The notes under the pieces are model-generated. The model made no database searches, had not been told where the DNA came from, and saw only the letters and a program-made list of their open reading frames with translations. From JACMJP01 sp046160675 (GTDB lineage Bacteria > Bacteroidota > Bacteroidia > Chitinophagales > BACL12): a stretch of 64,000 nt of DNA. Location of the stretch: contig JBJXHH010000131.1 in NCBI GenBank assembly GCA_046160675.1, positions 1-64,000 of the forward strand, in the 5' to 3' direction. Of the stretch, positions 24,926 to 34,219 are shown in pieces (position 1 is the first letter of the stretch; the number at the start of each line of letters is the position of its first letter). Made by a program: the position numbers and the translations under genes.

Positions 24926-27304
24926 TCAATTATTCAACTGTTCCTTTTTTCTTTTTGGGAATAGCAGTGGTTTTACTTTTAACTTATCTTCTTCTTCTGT
25001 TGCTGTGAAAAAAATACTGAGTCCTTTTTTATCATAACTTTCGTTAATAGCATCACTCAGGTAAGAGAGGTTTGAAAGTTCAATGTCACCGGAAGTGAAC
25101 AGTGTATCAGCAGTTGCAAAAGCTGTGTCGGTACCAAATATTGTTTTTAATGGTACTTCTAAAGTGAGTTCCGTGTTATTTTGCCAACTGTAAATGCCAT
25201 CTATATAAACGGTAAACACATCGCTTTTCAGGCGCATCTCATCAATGTGAATGTCACCATCTTTTATTTCAAACTTATGATAGATGTCAGCAAAATGTAC
25301 ATGAGTGAGATCTTTATCTTTCAGCATGAATTTACCCGCCTGCTCAATCAGCGTTACGTTGTGTAACTCACCATCATATAATGCGTAATTGCCTTTGCCC
25401 TGCAGGCTGAAAGGGTCCATTTTTTTGTTTTTTATTTCGCCGCTGAATTGGATATCCGCCTGTATAGTGCCCTCAATATTTCTTGCAGCTATTTTATCCT
25501 GGTTGAAATTTTCAAACCCGTTTAGCAAGGTCGGCACATCAATATTTTGCAACTGTGCCTGGAAAGAAAAACAGTCATTCCACCCGCAGTTCTTCATTCC
25601 ACTGAAACTCATGTTTATAGTTCCTTCGCCGATGCGGGCTTTCATGGTGTCAACATTGAGATTGCCTGATGCGTTTCGAATAATCATAGAAAAGTTATCT
25701 GCAACAAGTTTTTTGTACAATACTTTTTCGCTGTACAAAGAAATTTTTTTAAAGAGCTGTTTGCCTGTCGGTTCTTTTTCTGTTGCCGATACAAGGTCAA
25801 GTAGTTTGTTAACATACAACACATCAGAACGTATAATTATTTCACTTTGTAAATGACTTTGTTTGTTAAGGACAGAAGAAATAATACCTGGAATTTTTCC
25901 TGATATAACAACATTACTTCCAGCAACATACATATTGAATTTGTTTATAAGCAATGTGTTTTCCTGGAGCAGAAGATATGCCTGTATGTTTCGGGCAAGT
26001 TCCTTACCTGAAGTATTTACTGAACCATTTTTGAGCGACACTTTTGCTGAAACATTTTCTTCATGTTCTGCAATTTTTAACTTCCCTTTATACTGTACGA
26101 ACACTTCTATATCACCCTCTGCGAACTTTACATTTCTGCTAAGTATTGTGTTGAATGATGTTGCCGGAGCCGAAGTAGTAAGTGTGACATCAGCAAACGG
26201 GTCTGTAAGATTGGTAAGTTGCCCTGTGATGCGTAAAGGAATTTTTTTATAATTGCCGTTTATTTTTTCGATATATAATGCAGAGTTAGCAGGGTCATTT
26301 TGTATTGTTGTATCAAGATGATTAATATAATGTCCGGCAACGTCACAATTTTGTATACTCACCTGAGGAGCCTCAATAGCAGCATTTTGTAACCGGAAAA
26401 AATAATCTACTGCAAGTGGATTGTTTCTTATTGGGGTACCTTTCAACTGTAAAACCGAGTGAACGGGTTTATCAATATTGATCTTGTTGATTGTGTTTTG
26501 GATATTTTTGTTTACTAGGGATTTCCCTGTTTCAAAACCAGTTTCAGGATTTGTTATTTCAATAAACAGGGATGGAGTATCATGAAATAATGCAATTACT
26601 CCGGCGATGCTGAATTCTTCATCATCAACTTCAAGTTTCGATTTCTCTTCAATTTTTATTTCTGTACCTGTGTTCAGAAAATGAACATCAAAATCAATTG
26701 CTTTACTCATAAAAAACCCGCCTTTGTATGGCTTGAACACAAGGCTGTCAAACAGAACTTCACCTTTTGTATGAATCTTTTCTTCAGTAACTTCAATATT
26801 GAAATAAAGAAATGTGAATGCATGGAATTTATAATAGAATGAATCAACAAACTGAAAATGAATATTTCTTAATTCTATATCATCCACCTCTAAAGTTTTT
26901 TTGCCTTCACCTGGGGCGAAGATCCCCTGTGTATTTAGCCTGTCGTCTTTCGTATAATAAACAGACAATGATCCATCTTGCAAAACAACCTCACTGAAAT
27001 GCGCCGAACCCTTCAGATAGCTAAGCACATTTAATTTTAATTGAAGGCGGCTGAGTTTGAGAAAAGGAGCATTGTAAATTGAATCGTTTATTTGCAGGCC
27101 GGAAACAATTACTGTAGCATGAGGAAAATTTTTTAGCCAGTTAATATCAATTTCCTCAATATACAAATCACCCGCTGTCGAACTTTGTAATTTTTCAATT
27201 GCGATCGCCTCTATCTTTTTATCAAATACAAGAATGAAAATGATAAATAACAGAAACAAACCTCCAGTAATTATGAAGAAGTATTTAAGTATTTTAAGCA
27301 TCAT
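24926..27304 (-). CDS. AsmA-family large envelope protein
   Basis: A 792-residue protein with one N-terminal membrane helix (MMLKILKYFFIITGGLFLLF) and a very long periplasmic beta-rich body. The frame is open to 27349, but GTG there adds a non-conserved leader; I choose ATG 27304. AsmA features include the opening IEKLQSSTAGDLYIEEIDIN-type strand, repeated beta-sheet segments and the C-terminal block GNYALYDGELHNVTLIEQAG with LTLEVPLKTIFG. AsmA-like proteins are thought to bridge the periplasm and carry phospholipid. First gene of the AsmA/DUF748/BrkB operon, divergent from korA. Confidence 0.82.
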   Translation of the reverse strand: MMLKILKYFFIITGGLFLLFIIFILVFDKKIEAIAIEKLQSSTAGDLYIEEIDINWLKNFPHATVIVSGLQINDSIYNAPFLKLSRLQLKLNVLSYLKGSAHFSEVVLQDGSLSVYYTKDDRLNTQGIFAPGEGKKTLEVDDIELRNIHFQFVDSFYYKFHAFTFLYFNIEVTEEKIHTKGEVLFDSLVFKPYKGGFFMSKAIDFDVHFLNTGTEIKIEEKSKLEVDDEEFSIAGVIALFHDTPSLFIEITNPETGFETGKSLVNKNIQNTINKINIDKPVHSVLQLKGTPIRNNPLAVDYFFRLQNAAIEAPQVSIQNCDVAGHYINHLDTTIQNDPANSALYIEKINGNYKKIPLRITGQLTNLTDPFADVTLTTSAPATSFNTILSRNVKFAEGDIEVFVQYKGKLKIAEHEENVSAKVSLKNGSVNTSGKELARNIQAYLLLQENTLLINKFNMYVAGSNVVISGKIPGIISSVLNKQSHLQSEIIIRSDVLYVNKLLDLVSATEKEPTGKQLFKKISLYSEKVLYKKLVADNFSMIIRNASGNLNVDTMKARIGEGTINMSFSGMKNCGWNDCFSFQAQLQNIDVPTLLNGFENFNQDKIAARNIEGTIQADIQFSGEIKNKKMDPFSLQGKGNYALYDGELHNVTLIEQAGKFMLKDKDLTHVHFADIYHKFEIKDGDIHIDEMRLKSDVFTVYIDGIYSWQNNTELTLEVPLKTIFGTDTAFATADTLFTSGDIELSNLSYLSDAINESYDKKGLSIFFTATEEEDKLKVKPLLFPKRKKEQLNN

Positions 27305-27389
27305 GTGAGATGATGAAAAAGGCAAATACAGTGCGATTAATGCAAACACTTATAAAGAGAGGAACGATGATGAGTCAACTGATAACCTA

Positions 27390-27406
27390 TACCCCTTGTT
27401 GGGGTA
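27390..27406. repeat. short palindrome in the AsmA/korA spacer
   Basis: TACCCC and GGGGTA form perfect 6-bp arms around TTGTT. It lies between divergent genes and could be an operator or a small hairpin. There is no T run, so it is not a terminator. Confidence 0.35.
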
Positions 27407-27527
27407 AAACCTTCTCAATGTGCAACAAACAGAACATGAGCATTCTATGCAACAGTGGGCTTGTTTTAGCCGTCAAAACCTCGCAACTATTCACTAACTT
27501 CGCACAAAATTTTTAAGAAAAATATCT

Positions 27528-29363
27528 ATGAACATTCAGGTTCTTGAAGATGTAGTTATCAAATTCGCCGGCGACTCAGGCGACGGGATGCAGCTCACCG
27601 GTGGACAATTCACTAACAATACCGCCCTCATGGGTGCCGACCTTGCAACTTTTCCGGATTTTCCGGCTGAGATCAGGGCACCGATTGGAACGCTTCCCGG
27701 TGTTTCAGGTTTTCAATTACACTTCGGCAGCAGGAAGATCTATACCCCGGGCGATCAATGTGACGTATTGGTAGCAATGAACGTAGCGGCTTTGAAAGTT
27801 AACCTCGGTGGTTTGAAAAAAGGGGCGATCATTATTGCAAACACAGATGGTTTCGATGCAAAAAATATGCGCCTTGCAAATGCTGCCACTAATCCCCTGG
27901 AAGATGGGTCCTTACAAGGATATGAAGTAATTAAAATCGATGTAACCAAGCTGACGAGAGAAGCCCTTACTGATATTACAATGGGAGTGAAAGAAAAAGA
28001 TCGATGCAAAAACATGTTTGTGCTCGGCTTTTTGTATTACATGTATTCAAGATCATTGGAGTCAACAGAAAGATTTTTAGAAAGTAAATTCTCTAAAAAA
28101 CCTGACATTCTCGAGGCAAATTTAAAAGCATTAAAAGCAGGATATAATTATGCAGACACTACTGAAGTGTTTTCATCAAGATATAAAGTAGAAGCGGCAA
28201 AACTTGATCCCGGTACTTACAGAAGCATCATCGGTAATGATGCTGCAAGCATGGGTTTTATCGCTGCTTCACAAAAAGCTGGTTTGCCTTTGTTTTTAGG
28301 AAGTTATCCTATCACTCCGGCTTCAGACATTTTACATTTTCTAGCGAAGTATAAAAATTTTGGCATCAGGACCTTTCAGGCCGAAGATGAAATTGCAGCC
28401 ATTTGTGCAGCTATTGGTGCATCTTTTGGCGGGCACCTTGCAATGACAACAACATCAGGCCCCGGCATTGCATTAAAAGGCGAAGCAATGGGCTTAGCAG
28501 TGATGCTTGAAATTCCTTTAGTTATCGTAAACATTCAGAGAGCAGGGCCAAGTACAGGCATGCCTACAAAAACAGAGCAAGCAGATTTGTTGCAGGCCTT
28601 ATACGGAAGAAACGGCGAATGCCCCATGCCTGTAATTGCAGCAGCTACTGCAAGTGATGCATTCGAAACCGCCTTTGAAGCATGTAGAATTTCTTTACAA
28701 CACATGACGCCTGTCATGTTTCTGAGCGATGGGTATATTGCCAATGGCGCAGAGCCGTGGAAATTTCCCAAGGCAGAAGACCTTCCGGAAATAAAGGTGG
28801 AATTCGCAAAACCCATTGAAGACGGAAACGCATACTTACCTTATTCAAGAGATGAAAAATTGGCGAGACCCTGGGCAATACCGGGAACAAAAGGTTTAGA
28901 GCATAGAATTGGGGGGTTAGAAAAAGCAGATATAACTGGAAATATTTCTTATGAGCCTGATAACCATGAACACATGGTGAAATTACGGGAGGAAAAAGTA
29001 GAACGCATTGCCAATTATATCCCTGATCAGAAAATTGCAGCAGGCCCATCAAAAGGAAAAATATTGGTGTTGGGCTGGGGTTCAACGTATGGCGCAATTC
29101 AAAGTGCTGTGCATCATATTTTAGCGGATGGGTATGAAGTAGCGCATGCCCATTTGCGATACATCAAGCCCTTCCCAAAAAACCTCGGGGAGGTCTTATT
29201 CAGTTATGATAAAGTGATTATTCCTGAAATAAACAACGGGCAGTTAGTAAAAGTGATAAGAGATAAATTCATGATCCCTGCCATTCCTTACAACAAAATA
29301 AAAGGAACACCAATAACAAGCGCTGAGTTGATTGAATTTATTATGAAAGAATTGGCTAACTAA
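27528..29363 (+). CDS. korA: 2-oxoacid:ferredoxin oxidoreductase, gamma-alpha fused subunit
   Basis: A 611-residue cytosolic subunit of the 2-oxoglutarate (or related 2-oxoacid) ferredoxin oxidoreductase, which decarboxylates the acid with CoA and reduces ferredoxin. The gamma domain comes first (IKFAGDSGDGMQLTGGQFTN, about residues 11-190) and the alpha domain follows (about 235-600), with the glycine-rich GNDAASMGFIAASQKAGLPL and FQAEDEIAAICAAIGASFGG blocks. Length and fusion order match the KorA-type subunit. A TAACTTCG box at 27495-27502 may be the promoter. It is followed by the beta subunit (42-bp gap). Confidence 0.95.
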   Translation: MNIQVLEDVVIKFAGDSGDGMQLTGGQFTNNTALMGADLATFPDFPAEIRAPIGTLPGVSGFQLHFGSRKIYTPGDQCDVLVAMNVAALKVNLGGLKKGAIIIANTDGFDAKNMRLANAATNPLEDGSLQGYEVIKIDVTKLTREALTDITMGVKEKDRCKNMFVLGFLYYMYSRSLESTERFLESKFSKKPDILEANLKALKAGYNYADTTEVFSSRYKVEAAKLDPGTYRSIIGNDAASMGFIAASQKAGLPLFLGSYPITPASDILHFLAKYKNFGIRTFQAEDEIAAICAAIGASFGGHLAMTTTSGPGIALKGEAMGLAVMLEIPLVIVNIQRAGPSTGMPTKTEQADLLQALYGRNGECPMPVIAAATASDAFETAFEACRISLQHMTPVMFLSDGYIANGAEPWKFPKAEDLPEIKVEFAKPIEDGNAYLPYSRDEKLARPWAIPGTKGLEHRIGGLEKADITGNISYEPDNHEHMVKLREEKVERIANYIPDQKIAAGPSKGKILVLGWGSTYGAIQSAVHHILADGYEVAHAHLRYIKPFPKNLGEVLFSYDKVIIPEINNGQLVKVIRDKFMIPAIPYNKIKGTPITSAELIEFIMKELAN

Positions 29364-29405
29364 TAAAAAAGTAAAATCAAAATATTTTATTCGTAAAAAG
29401 ATACA

Positions 29406-30428
29406 ATGAGCGAAACATTAAACCTCACAGCAAAAGATTTTCAAACCGACCAGGAAGTACGCTGGTGTCCCGGTTGCGGCGATTATTCTATTTTGAAACA
29501 AGTACATACAGTGCTTCCGCAACTTGGCATTCCGAGAGAAAACATCGTAGTCGTTTCAGGCATTGGATGCTCATCCCGGTTTCCTTACTACACAAATACT
29601 TTCGGCATGCATTCCATTCATGGAAGAGCTACTGCAGTGGCAAGCGGATTAAAATCGGCAAGGCCAGAACTGAGTGTTTGGATAGTTACAGGTGATGGCG
29701 ATGGATTATCTATTGGCGGAAATCATACTATCCATTTGCTGCGAAGAAATTTCAATGTAAATATTTTATTGTTCAACAATGAGATTTACGGATTAACAAA
29801 AGGGCAATATTCCCCAACATCACCACTTGGAAAAGTTGCCAAGTCAACTCCGATGGGATCAGTTGATCATCCTTTTAACCCAGCAGCTTTAGCATTAGGC
29901 GCTGATGCAACATTTGTTGCAAGAAGTATGGACAGAGATCCCGGTCATTTACAGGAATGTTTGATCAGGGCAAACCAGCACAAAGGCGCATCTTTCCTGG
30001 AAATTTATCAGAACTGCAACATTTTTAACGACATGGCTTTTGAAGTATTCACAGAAAAAGCAACAAAAAAAGAAAACGACCTTTTTGTGCGCCACGGCCA
30101 GCCGTTAGTGTTCGGGGAAAACAATGATAAGGGAATAAAATTGGATGGGTTTACTCCTGTGGTAATAAAATTCAGCGATGGATTTACTGCGGATGATTGT
30201 TGGGTGCATGATGAAACTGATATTTACAAAGCACAGATTCTTGTGCGTATTTTCGATAACCCGTCTAAAGATGGACATCTGCCAAGGCCTTTTGGCGTAT
30301 TCTATGCCAATGAACATCGCCCAACGTATGAGGATATGATGAGTGAACAATTACATGAAGCGATGGGAAAAGGGAAGGGCGACCTGGATAAATTACTCAA
30401 AGGCAGCGAAACCTGGGAGATAAAATGA
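29406..30428 (+). CDS. korB: 2-oxoacid:ferredoxin oxidoreductase, beta subunit
   Basis: The 340-residue thiamine-diphosphate and iron-sulfur subunit partner of KorA. CPGCGD (C21 and C24) and a further cysteine in SGIGCSSR provide iron-sulfur ligands. The ThDP motif is GDGDGLSIGGNHTIHLLRRN, and NNEIYGLTKGQYSPTS is the family signature after it. With KorA it forms a two-subunit enzyme. In Bacteroidota it can replace the 2-oxoglutarate dehydrogenase complex or run in reverse; direction cannot be read here. No ferredoxin gene is adjacent. Confidence 0.96.
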   Translation: MSETLNLTAKDFQTDQEVRWCPGCGDYSILKQVHTVLPQLGIPRENIVVVSGIGCSSRFPYYTNTFGMHSIHGRATAVASGLKSARPELSVWIVTGDGDGLSIGGNHTIHLLRRNFNVNILLFNNEIYGLTKGQYSPTSPLGKVAKSTPMGSVDHPFNPAALALGADATFVARSMDRDPGHLQECLIRANQHKGASFLEIYQNCNIFNDMAFEVFTEKATKKENDLFVRHGQPLVFGENNDKGIKLDGFTPVVIKFSDGFTADDCWVHDETDIYKAQILVRIFDNPSKDGHLPRPFGVFYANEHRPTYEDMMSEQLHEAMGKGKGDLDKLLKGSETWEIK

Positions 30429-30615
30429 GTTGTGAATAGATAAGTGAGCAGATAAATTTACATGATATTGTTAGTGGCGGAATTCAAAACCCGGTATCCA
30501 ATATCCTGCATCCAGCTAAAGTTTCCAGTTTTTGTCACCCCTTTACCCGTTTTGCAAAAACAACCCGCAAGGTGTATCTTGCATCACAATTTATAAATCC
30601 ATCTATCAAATTTTT

Positions 30616-32655
30616 ATGAAAAAAATTGTTTTACTCCTTCTTTGTGCAGCCCCAATATTTGTATGGGCTCAGTGTACAACAACAGATGCCACTGATTGTG
30701 ATTGTAAAGACGGCAGTTCAGATTGTGATTTACTGCCCGATATCACAGCATCATACGACTTATTGGCTGAGCCTGATGAAACCCTTGAAGAAGCAGGCAT
30801 CTTGTATCTTTCAGTAGGCACACCAAACATTGGTCACGGGCCATTGCGGGTATTACCAACTGACTATTACGTTTGCGGCGGAGATACGATTTACAGCCCG
30901 GGGGGATTGGATGCTTGTGATGATGGAAGCCTTCCAAGCCAGATCATTGAACAAAGGATTTATCATAAAAATGGGGATGACATGAGCTATTGGGACAGGG
31001 AGGCAGGAACAATGACCTATCATCCAACACATGGCCACTTTCATACTGATAACTGGGGAAATTATACATTGCGTAAACCTATAGATGGTGTAACAGACCC
31101 TACAGAATGGCCAATTATAGGCAACGGAACAAAAATGGGCTTTTGCTTGATGGACCTTGCAAACTGCGCCAGCGGTTCCAGCTACGGGTATTGCAGGAAA
31201 AATGATGGAACTGTACTCACTAACGATGGACCCAATTATGGTTTGGGTGGTGGTAGCTATGACTGCGGAATAAATAACCAGGGTATTTCTTGCGGCTATC
31301 TTGACATTTATGATTACTACCTGGATGGTATGTGGATTGAAATTCCTGAGGGCGTTTGTAATGGCGATTATTACATCGTTGTTGAAATTGACCCCAATAA
31401 TAATTACCTGGAAGAAGATGATGATAACAATGTGATAACCATGCCTTACACATTAACTGAACAACCCGAGACCGGCGATTTCTTTCCAGTTACAGCCAGT
31501 TCAGACTTGGTACTTTGCGCCGGAGAAACAGTAGAATTATCTGTGGCTGCAGTAGGTTATGCTTATACATGGAGTAACGGCGCTACTACTAACACAATCA
31601 ATGTTTCAGAACCCGGCGAATATTATTGCACAATCAGCCGTGACTGTGGTGAAGGATATTCAGATACAGTAACGGTCTCTATACTCAGTGTTGCAGAACC
31701 CGTGGCTGATGATGAGGTAGAAGGATGTTATGCTGCTTCCTCTGTATTAACAGCTATTGGCGAACTTGTAACTTGGTATGATGCTGCAACAGGCGGAACT
31801 ATGCTTGGTGCAGGCACATCATTTACTACACCTGTGTTATATGAAGATGTAACATATTATGCTGATAATACAGAAACTGTTACTACTGAAATTCTGGAAC
31901 ATGTCGGCGAAACAGAACATGCAGGTTCTGATTATAGTTCAGGATCACCTTACAATGGCTACCAGGTTTTTGATGTTTTTAATACCATGACTTTAAAAAC
32001 AGTGAAAGTAATTACTGATTATCCGGGCGAAAGAATTATTGAATTAAGAAACGCCTCTGAGGCTGTTTTGCAATCAATAGAAGTTGATATACCTGAAGGA
32101 ACTACTGTTATTGACCTGAATTTTGTGATAGAACCTGGAACTAATTACCAACTTGGATCAAACGATGATAAGAATGATGAAGTTTTCGGAGAAATAAGCC
32201 CTTTCCTGAAGAGAAGTACAGAAGGAACAAATTACCCTTACACCATTGATGATATTGTAAGCGTTACCGGTACCAGCTTTGACGGAACAAGATGGTATTA
32301 TTTTTATGATTGGGAAGTAGAAGCTGTAAGTAGTTTTACCTGTTCAAGTGAAAGAATACCTGTTACTGTGAAAGTAGTAGAATGTACGGGCATAAGCGAA
32401 GTGAACAACATTAAAGACCTGAACATTTATCCAAACCCGAGTAACGGCACATTTACTGTTTCATACACAGCAGATGATAACGAATCATCAACAATTAATG
32501 TATTAAACACTTTAGGTGAAGTTGTTGCAACTCAAAATGCAGGCGGAATAAATGCTACAGCTACATTTAATATCAATGCAGTTGCAGCAGGAACCTATAC
32601 AGTAGAAATTGTTTCAGAAAATAAAGCTGTTCACAGGCAGATAGTAATTGAATAA
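30616..32655 (+). CDS. T9SS-secreted protein with lysyl-oxidase-like domain
   Basis: A 679-residue secreted protein, started at ATG 30616 (MKKIVLLLLCAAPIFVWAQ). A lysyl-oxidase-like domain spans about residues 35-280. It has the copper motif HxHxH (H139, H141, H143 in THGHFH), then K173 in KMGFCLMD and Y232 in GYLDIYDYY, matching the lysine and tyrosine that form the LTQ cofactor in animal enzymes. GMWIEIPEG and EIDPNNNYLEEDDDNN are the usual closing motifs. Two Ig/CHU-like beta domains follow (about 280-480), then a region (about 420-570) of unknown fold, and a C-terminal type IX sorting domain (IYPNPSNGTFTV). Family activity would be copper-dependent oxidation of primary amines; activity here is unproven. 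Confidence 0.88.
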   Translation: MKKIVLLLLCAAPIFVWAQCTTTDATDCDCKDGSSDCDLLPDITASYDLLAEPDETLEEAGILYLSVGTPNIGHGPLRVLPTDYYVCGGDTIYSPGGLDACDDGSLPSQIIEQRIYHKNGDDMSYWDREAGTMTYHPTHGHFHTDNWGNYTLRKPIDGVTDPTEWPIIGNGTKMGFCLMDLANCASGSSYGYCRKNDGTVLTNDGPNYGLGGGSYDCGINNQGISCGYLDIYDYYLDGMWIEIPEGVCNGDYYIVVEIDPNNNYLEEDDDNNVITMPYTLTEQPETGDFFPVTASSDLVLCAGETVELSVAAVGYAYTWSNGATTNTINVSEPGEYYCTISRDCGEGYSDTVTVSILSVAEPVADDEVEGCYAASSVLTAIGELVTWYDAATGGTMLGAGTSFTTPVLYEDVTYYADNTETVTTEILEHVGETEHAGSDYSSGSPYNGYQVFDVFNTMTLKTVKVITDYPGERIIELRNASEAVLQSIEVDIPEGTTVIDLNFVIEPGTNYQLGSNDDKNDEVFGEISPFLKRSTEGTNYPYTIDDIVSVTGTSFDGTRWYYFYDWEVEAVSSFTCSSERIPVTVKVVECTGISEVNNIKDLNIYPNPSNGTFTVSYTADDNESSTINVLNTLGEVVATQNAGGINATATFNINAVAAGTYTVEIVSENKAVHRQIVIE

Positions 32656-32678
32656 CTAATCAATACAAGAATATTAAT

Positions 32679-32710
32679 GGGACGGATGAATTACATCCGT
32701 CCCTTTTTTT
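32679..32710 (+). terminator. Rho-independent terminator after the lysyl-oxidase-like gene
   Basis: GGGACGGATG at 32679-32688 pairs perfectly with CATCCGTCCC at 32694-32703 around a 5-base loop and runs into TTTTTTT. Confidence 0.93.
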
Positions 32711-33003
32711 ATTTAGAGTTTGTTATTTTTTTGTAAACAGGCAACCCTTTCATAAGCAAGATAATCTCATGAACAATAACACACTATCCCTGTTTCCCTT
32801 AATATCATTTTTATACAATCCTCCCCAGGAAAATTTCCCGGCTTATCATCCATGCCGGGATTTTTTTGTTATAACGGGTTAAGCCTGAAGTAATAACTTC
32901 TTTCTGAGTTGCTTAGAAGTATTTCGGAATTCGGCGATCAGAAGAAATCAACTCAAATCTTTATATAAGTTTCAGCTGCCTTTTCGCCACTATAAGTTGC
33001 TAC
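32711..33003. other. spacer before recA, with a second terminator
   Basis: No protein gene is supported here. A 37-codon frame at 32770 runs across the second terminator and is rejected. About 125 bp separate the two plus-strand terminators, so a small RNA is possible, but no clear promoter box was found. Confidence 0.4.
32836..32867 (+). terminator. second plus-strand terminator
   Basis: TCCCGGC at 32836-32842 pairs with GCCGGGA at 32854-32860, followed by TTTTTTT. It lies 125 bp beyond the first terminator with no gene between, so it is either a back-up terminator or the 3' end of a small transcript. Confidence 0.8.
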
Positions 33004-34005
33004 TTACTTCTTCTCTAGACCTAACTTCTCTTTTATTTTCTTTTCAATCTCGGCAGCAAGTTCAGGATTGTCAAGCAGGAGTTCTTTTACACCTTCTCTT
33101 CCTTGTCCAAGTTTTGTTCCATCGTAGCTGTACCAGCTACCACTTTTTTGTACTACTCCGCATTCGGCACCAAGGTCAACTATTTCCCCAAGTTTTGAAA
33201 TACCTACGCCATACATGATGTCAAATTCTGCCTGACGGAAGGGTGGAGCCACTTTGTTTTTCACCACCTTCACTTTTACCCTGTTTCCTACAGCATCATC
33301 CTTTTCTTTTATTTGTCCTATGCGGCGAATATCAAGGCGTATTGATGCATAAAATTTCAAAGCGTTTCCCCCGGTAGTAGTTTCAGGGTTACCGAACATT
33401 ACACCGATTTTTTCCCTGAGCTGGTTAATGAAAATACAGCAACTGCCTGTTTTACTGATGGCCCCGGTAAGTTTACGTAAGGCCTGGCTCATCAATCGTG
33501 CCTGTAAGCCCATTTTGCTTTCTCCCATCTCTCCCTCCAGCTCTCCTTTGGGAACCAGCGCAGCCACAGAGTCAATCACTACAACATCCAGCGCCCCACT
33601 TCTTATCAAATGTTCAGCTATTTCAAGGGCCTGCTCACCGTTGTCAGGTTGGGATATTAAAAGGTTTTCTGTATCAACACCAAGTTTTTCTGCGTAAGAT
33701 TTATCAAAAGCATGTTCAGCATCTATGAAAGCAGCCATGCCCCCCTTTTTTTGTGCCTCGGCGATTACATGAATTGCCAGGGTGGTTTTTCCCGAAGACT
33801 CAGGACCATAAATTTCAACTACCCGACCCCTCGGAAACCCGCCGATACCCAGTGCAATATCAAGCCCAATGGAGCCGGAAGGGATTACATCCACGGCAAA
33901 CTCAGGGCTGTCGCCCAGTTTCATAATTGTTCCTTTGCCGTAGGTTTTATTGAGTGAATCAACCGCAAGGTTGAGGGCTTTTAATTTTTCGCTTGTTTCT
34001 GCCAT
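33004..34005 (-). CDS. recA: recombinase RecA
   Basis: The 333-residue RecA strand-exchange protein for homologous recombination and repair. The N-terminus is [20 protein letters not shown], Walker A is GPESSGKT, Walker B is the [10 protein letters not shown] strand, and loop L1 [20 protein letters not shown] and loop L2 ([16 protein letters not shown]) are intact. Length is slightly short of the 340-355 typical of others because the C-terminal tail is brief, which is common in this phylum. A TACTTTCG box on the minus strand (34049-34056) is a likely promoter. No LexA gene or SOS box is seen. Confidence 0.98.
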   Translation of the reverse strand: MAETSEKLKALNLAVDSLNKTYGKGTIMKLGDSPEFAVDVIPSGSIGLDIALGIGGFPRGRVVEIYGPESSGKTTLAIHVIAEAQKKGGMAAFIDAEHAFDKSYAEKLGVDTENLLISQPDNGEQALEIAEHLIRSGALDVVVIDSVAALVPKGELEGEMGESKMGLQARLMSQALRKLTGAISKTGSCCIFINQLREKIGVMFGNPETTTGGNALKFYASIRLDIRRIGQIKEKDDAVGNRVKVKVVKNKVAPPFRQAEFDIMYGVGISKLGEIVDLGAECGVVQKSGSWYSYDGTKLGQGREGVKELLLDNPELAAEIEKKIKEKLGLEKK

Positions 34006-34048
34006 AATATTGGGGTTTAACTGTTTTTTAAATCAAATTATTTCTTTG

Positions 34049-34056
34049 CGAAAGTA
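34049..34056 (-). promoter_or_regulatory. TAnnTTTG-like promoter box for recA
   Basis: TACTTTCG on the minus strand differs from TAnnTTTG by one base and lies 44 bp upstream of the RecA start. Confidence 0.35.
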
Positions 34057-34219
34057 GTGTTTTCAACAGGAAATATTTTACAAAAATCAGGATTGTGCAA
34101 AAGTTTTTATCCTTTTCCTGAATACGATATCACATATCCAAAGCCAGTGTTTTAATATTCGTTAATAAATTCTGCATTCAGGAATTAAGCCTTTACCTTC
34201 GCCTGCTAAACCGTTAATT

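Noticed and set aside
27310..27516. 68-codon plus-strand frame between AsmA and korA
   Set aside because: Low hydrophobic or domain content, covers the palindrome and promoter area, and has no family resemblance.
32770..32883. 37-codon open frame across the second terminator
   Set aside because: It is read through a strong terminator hairpin and resembles no protein.
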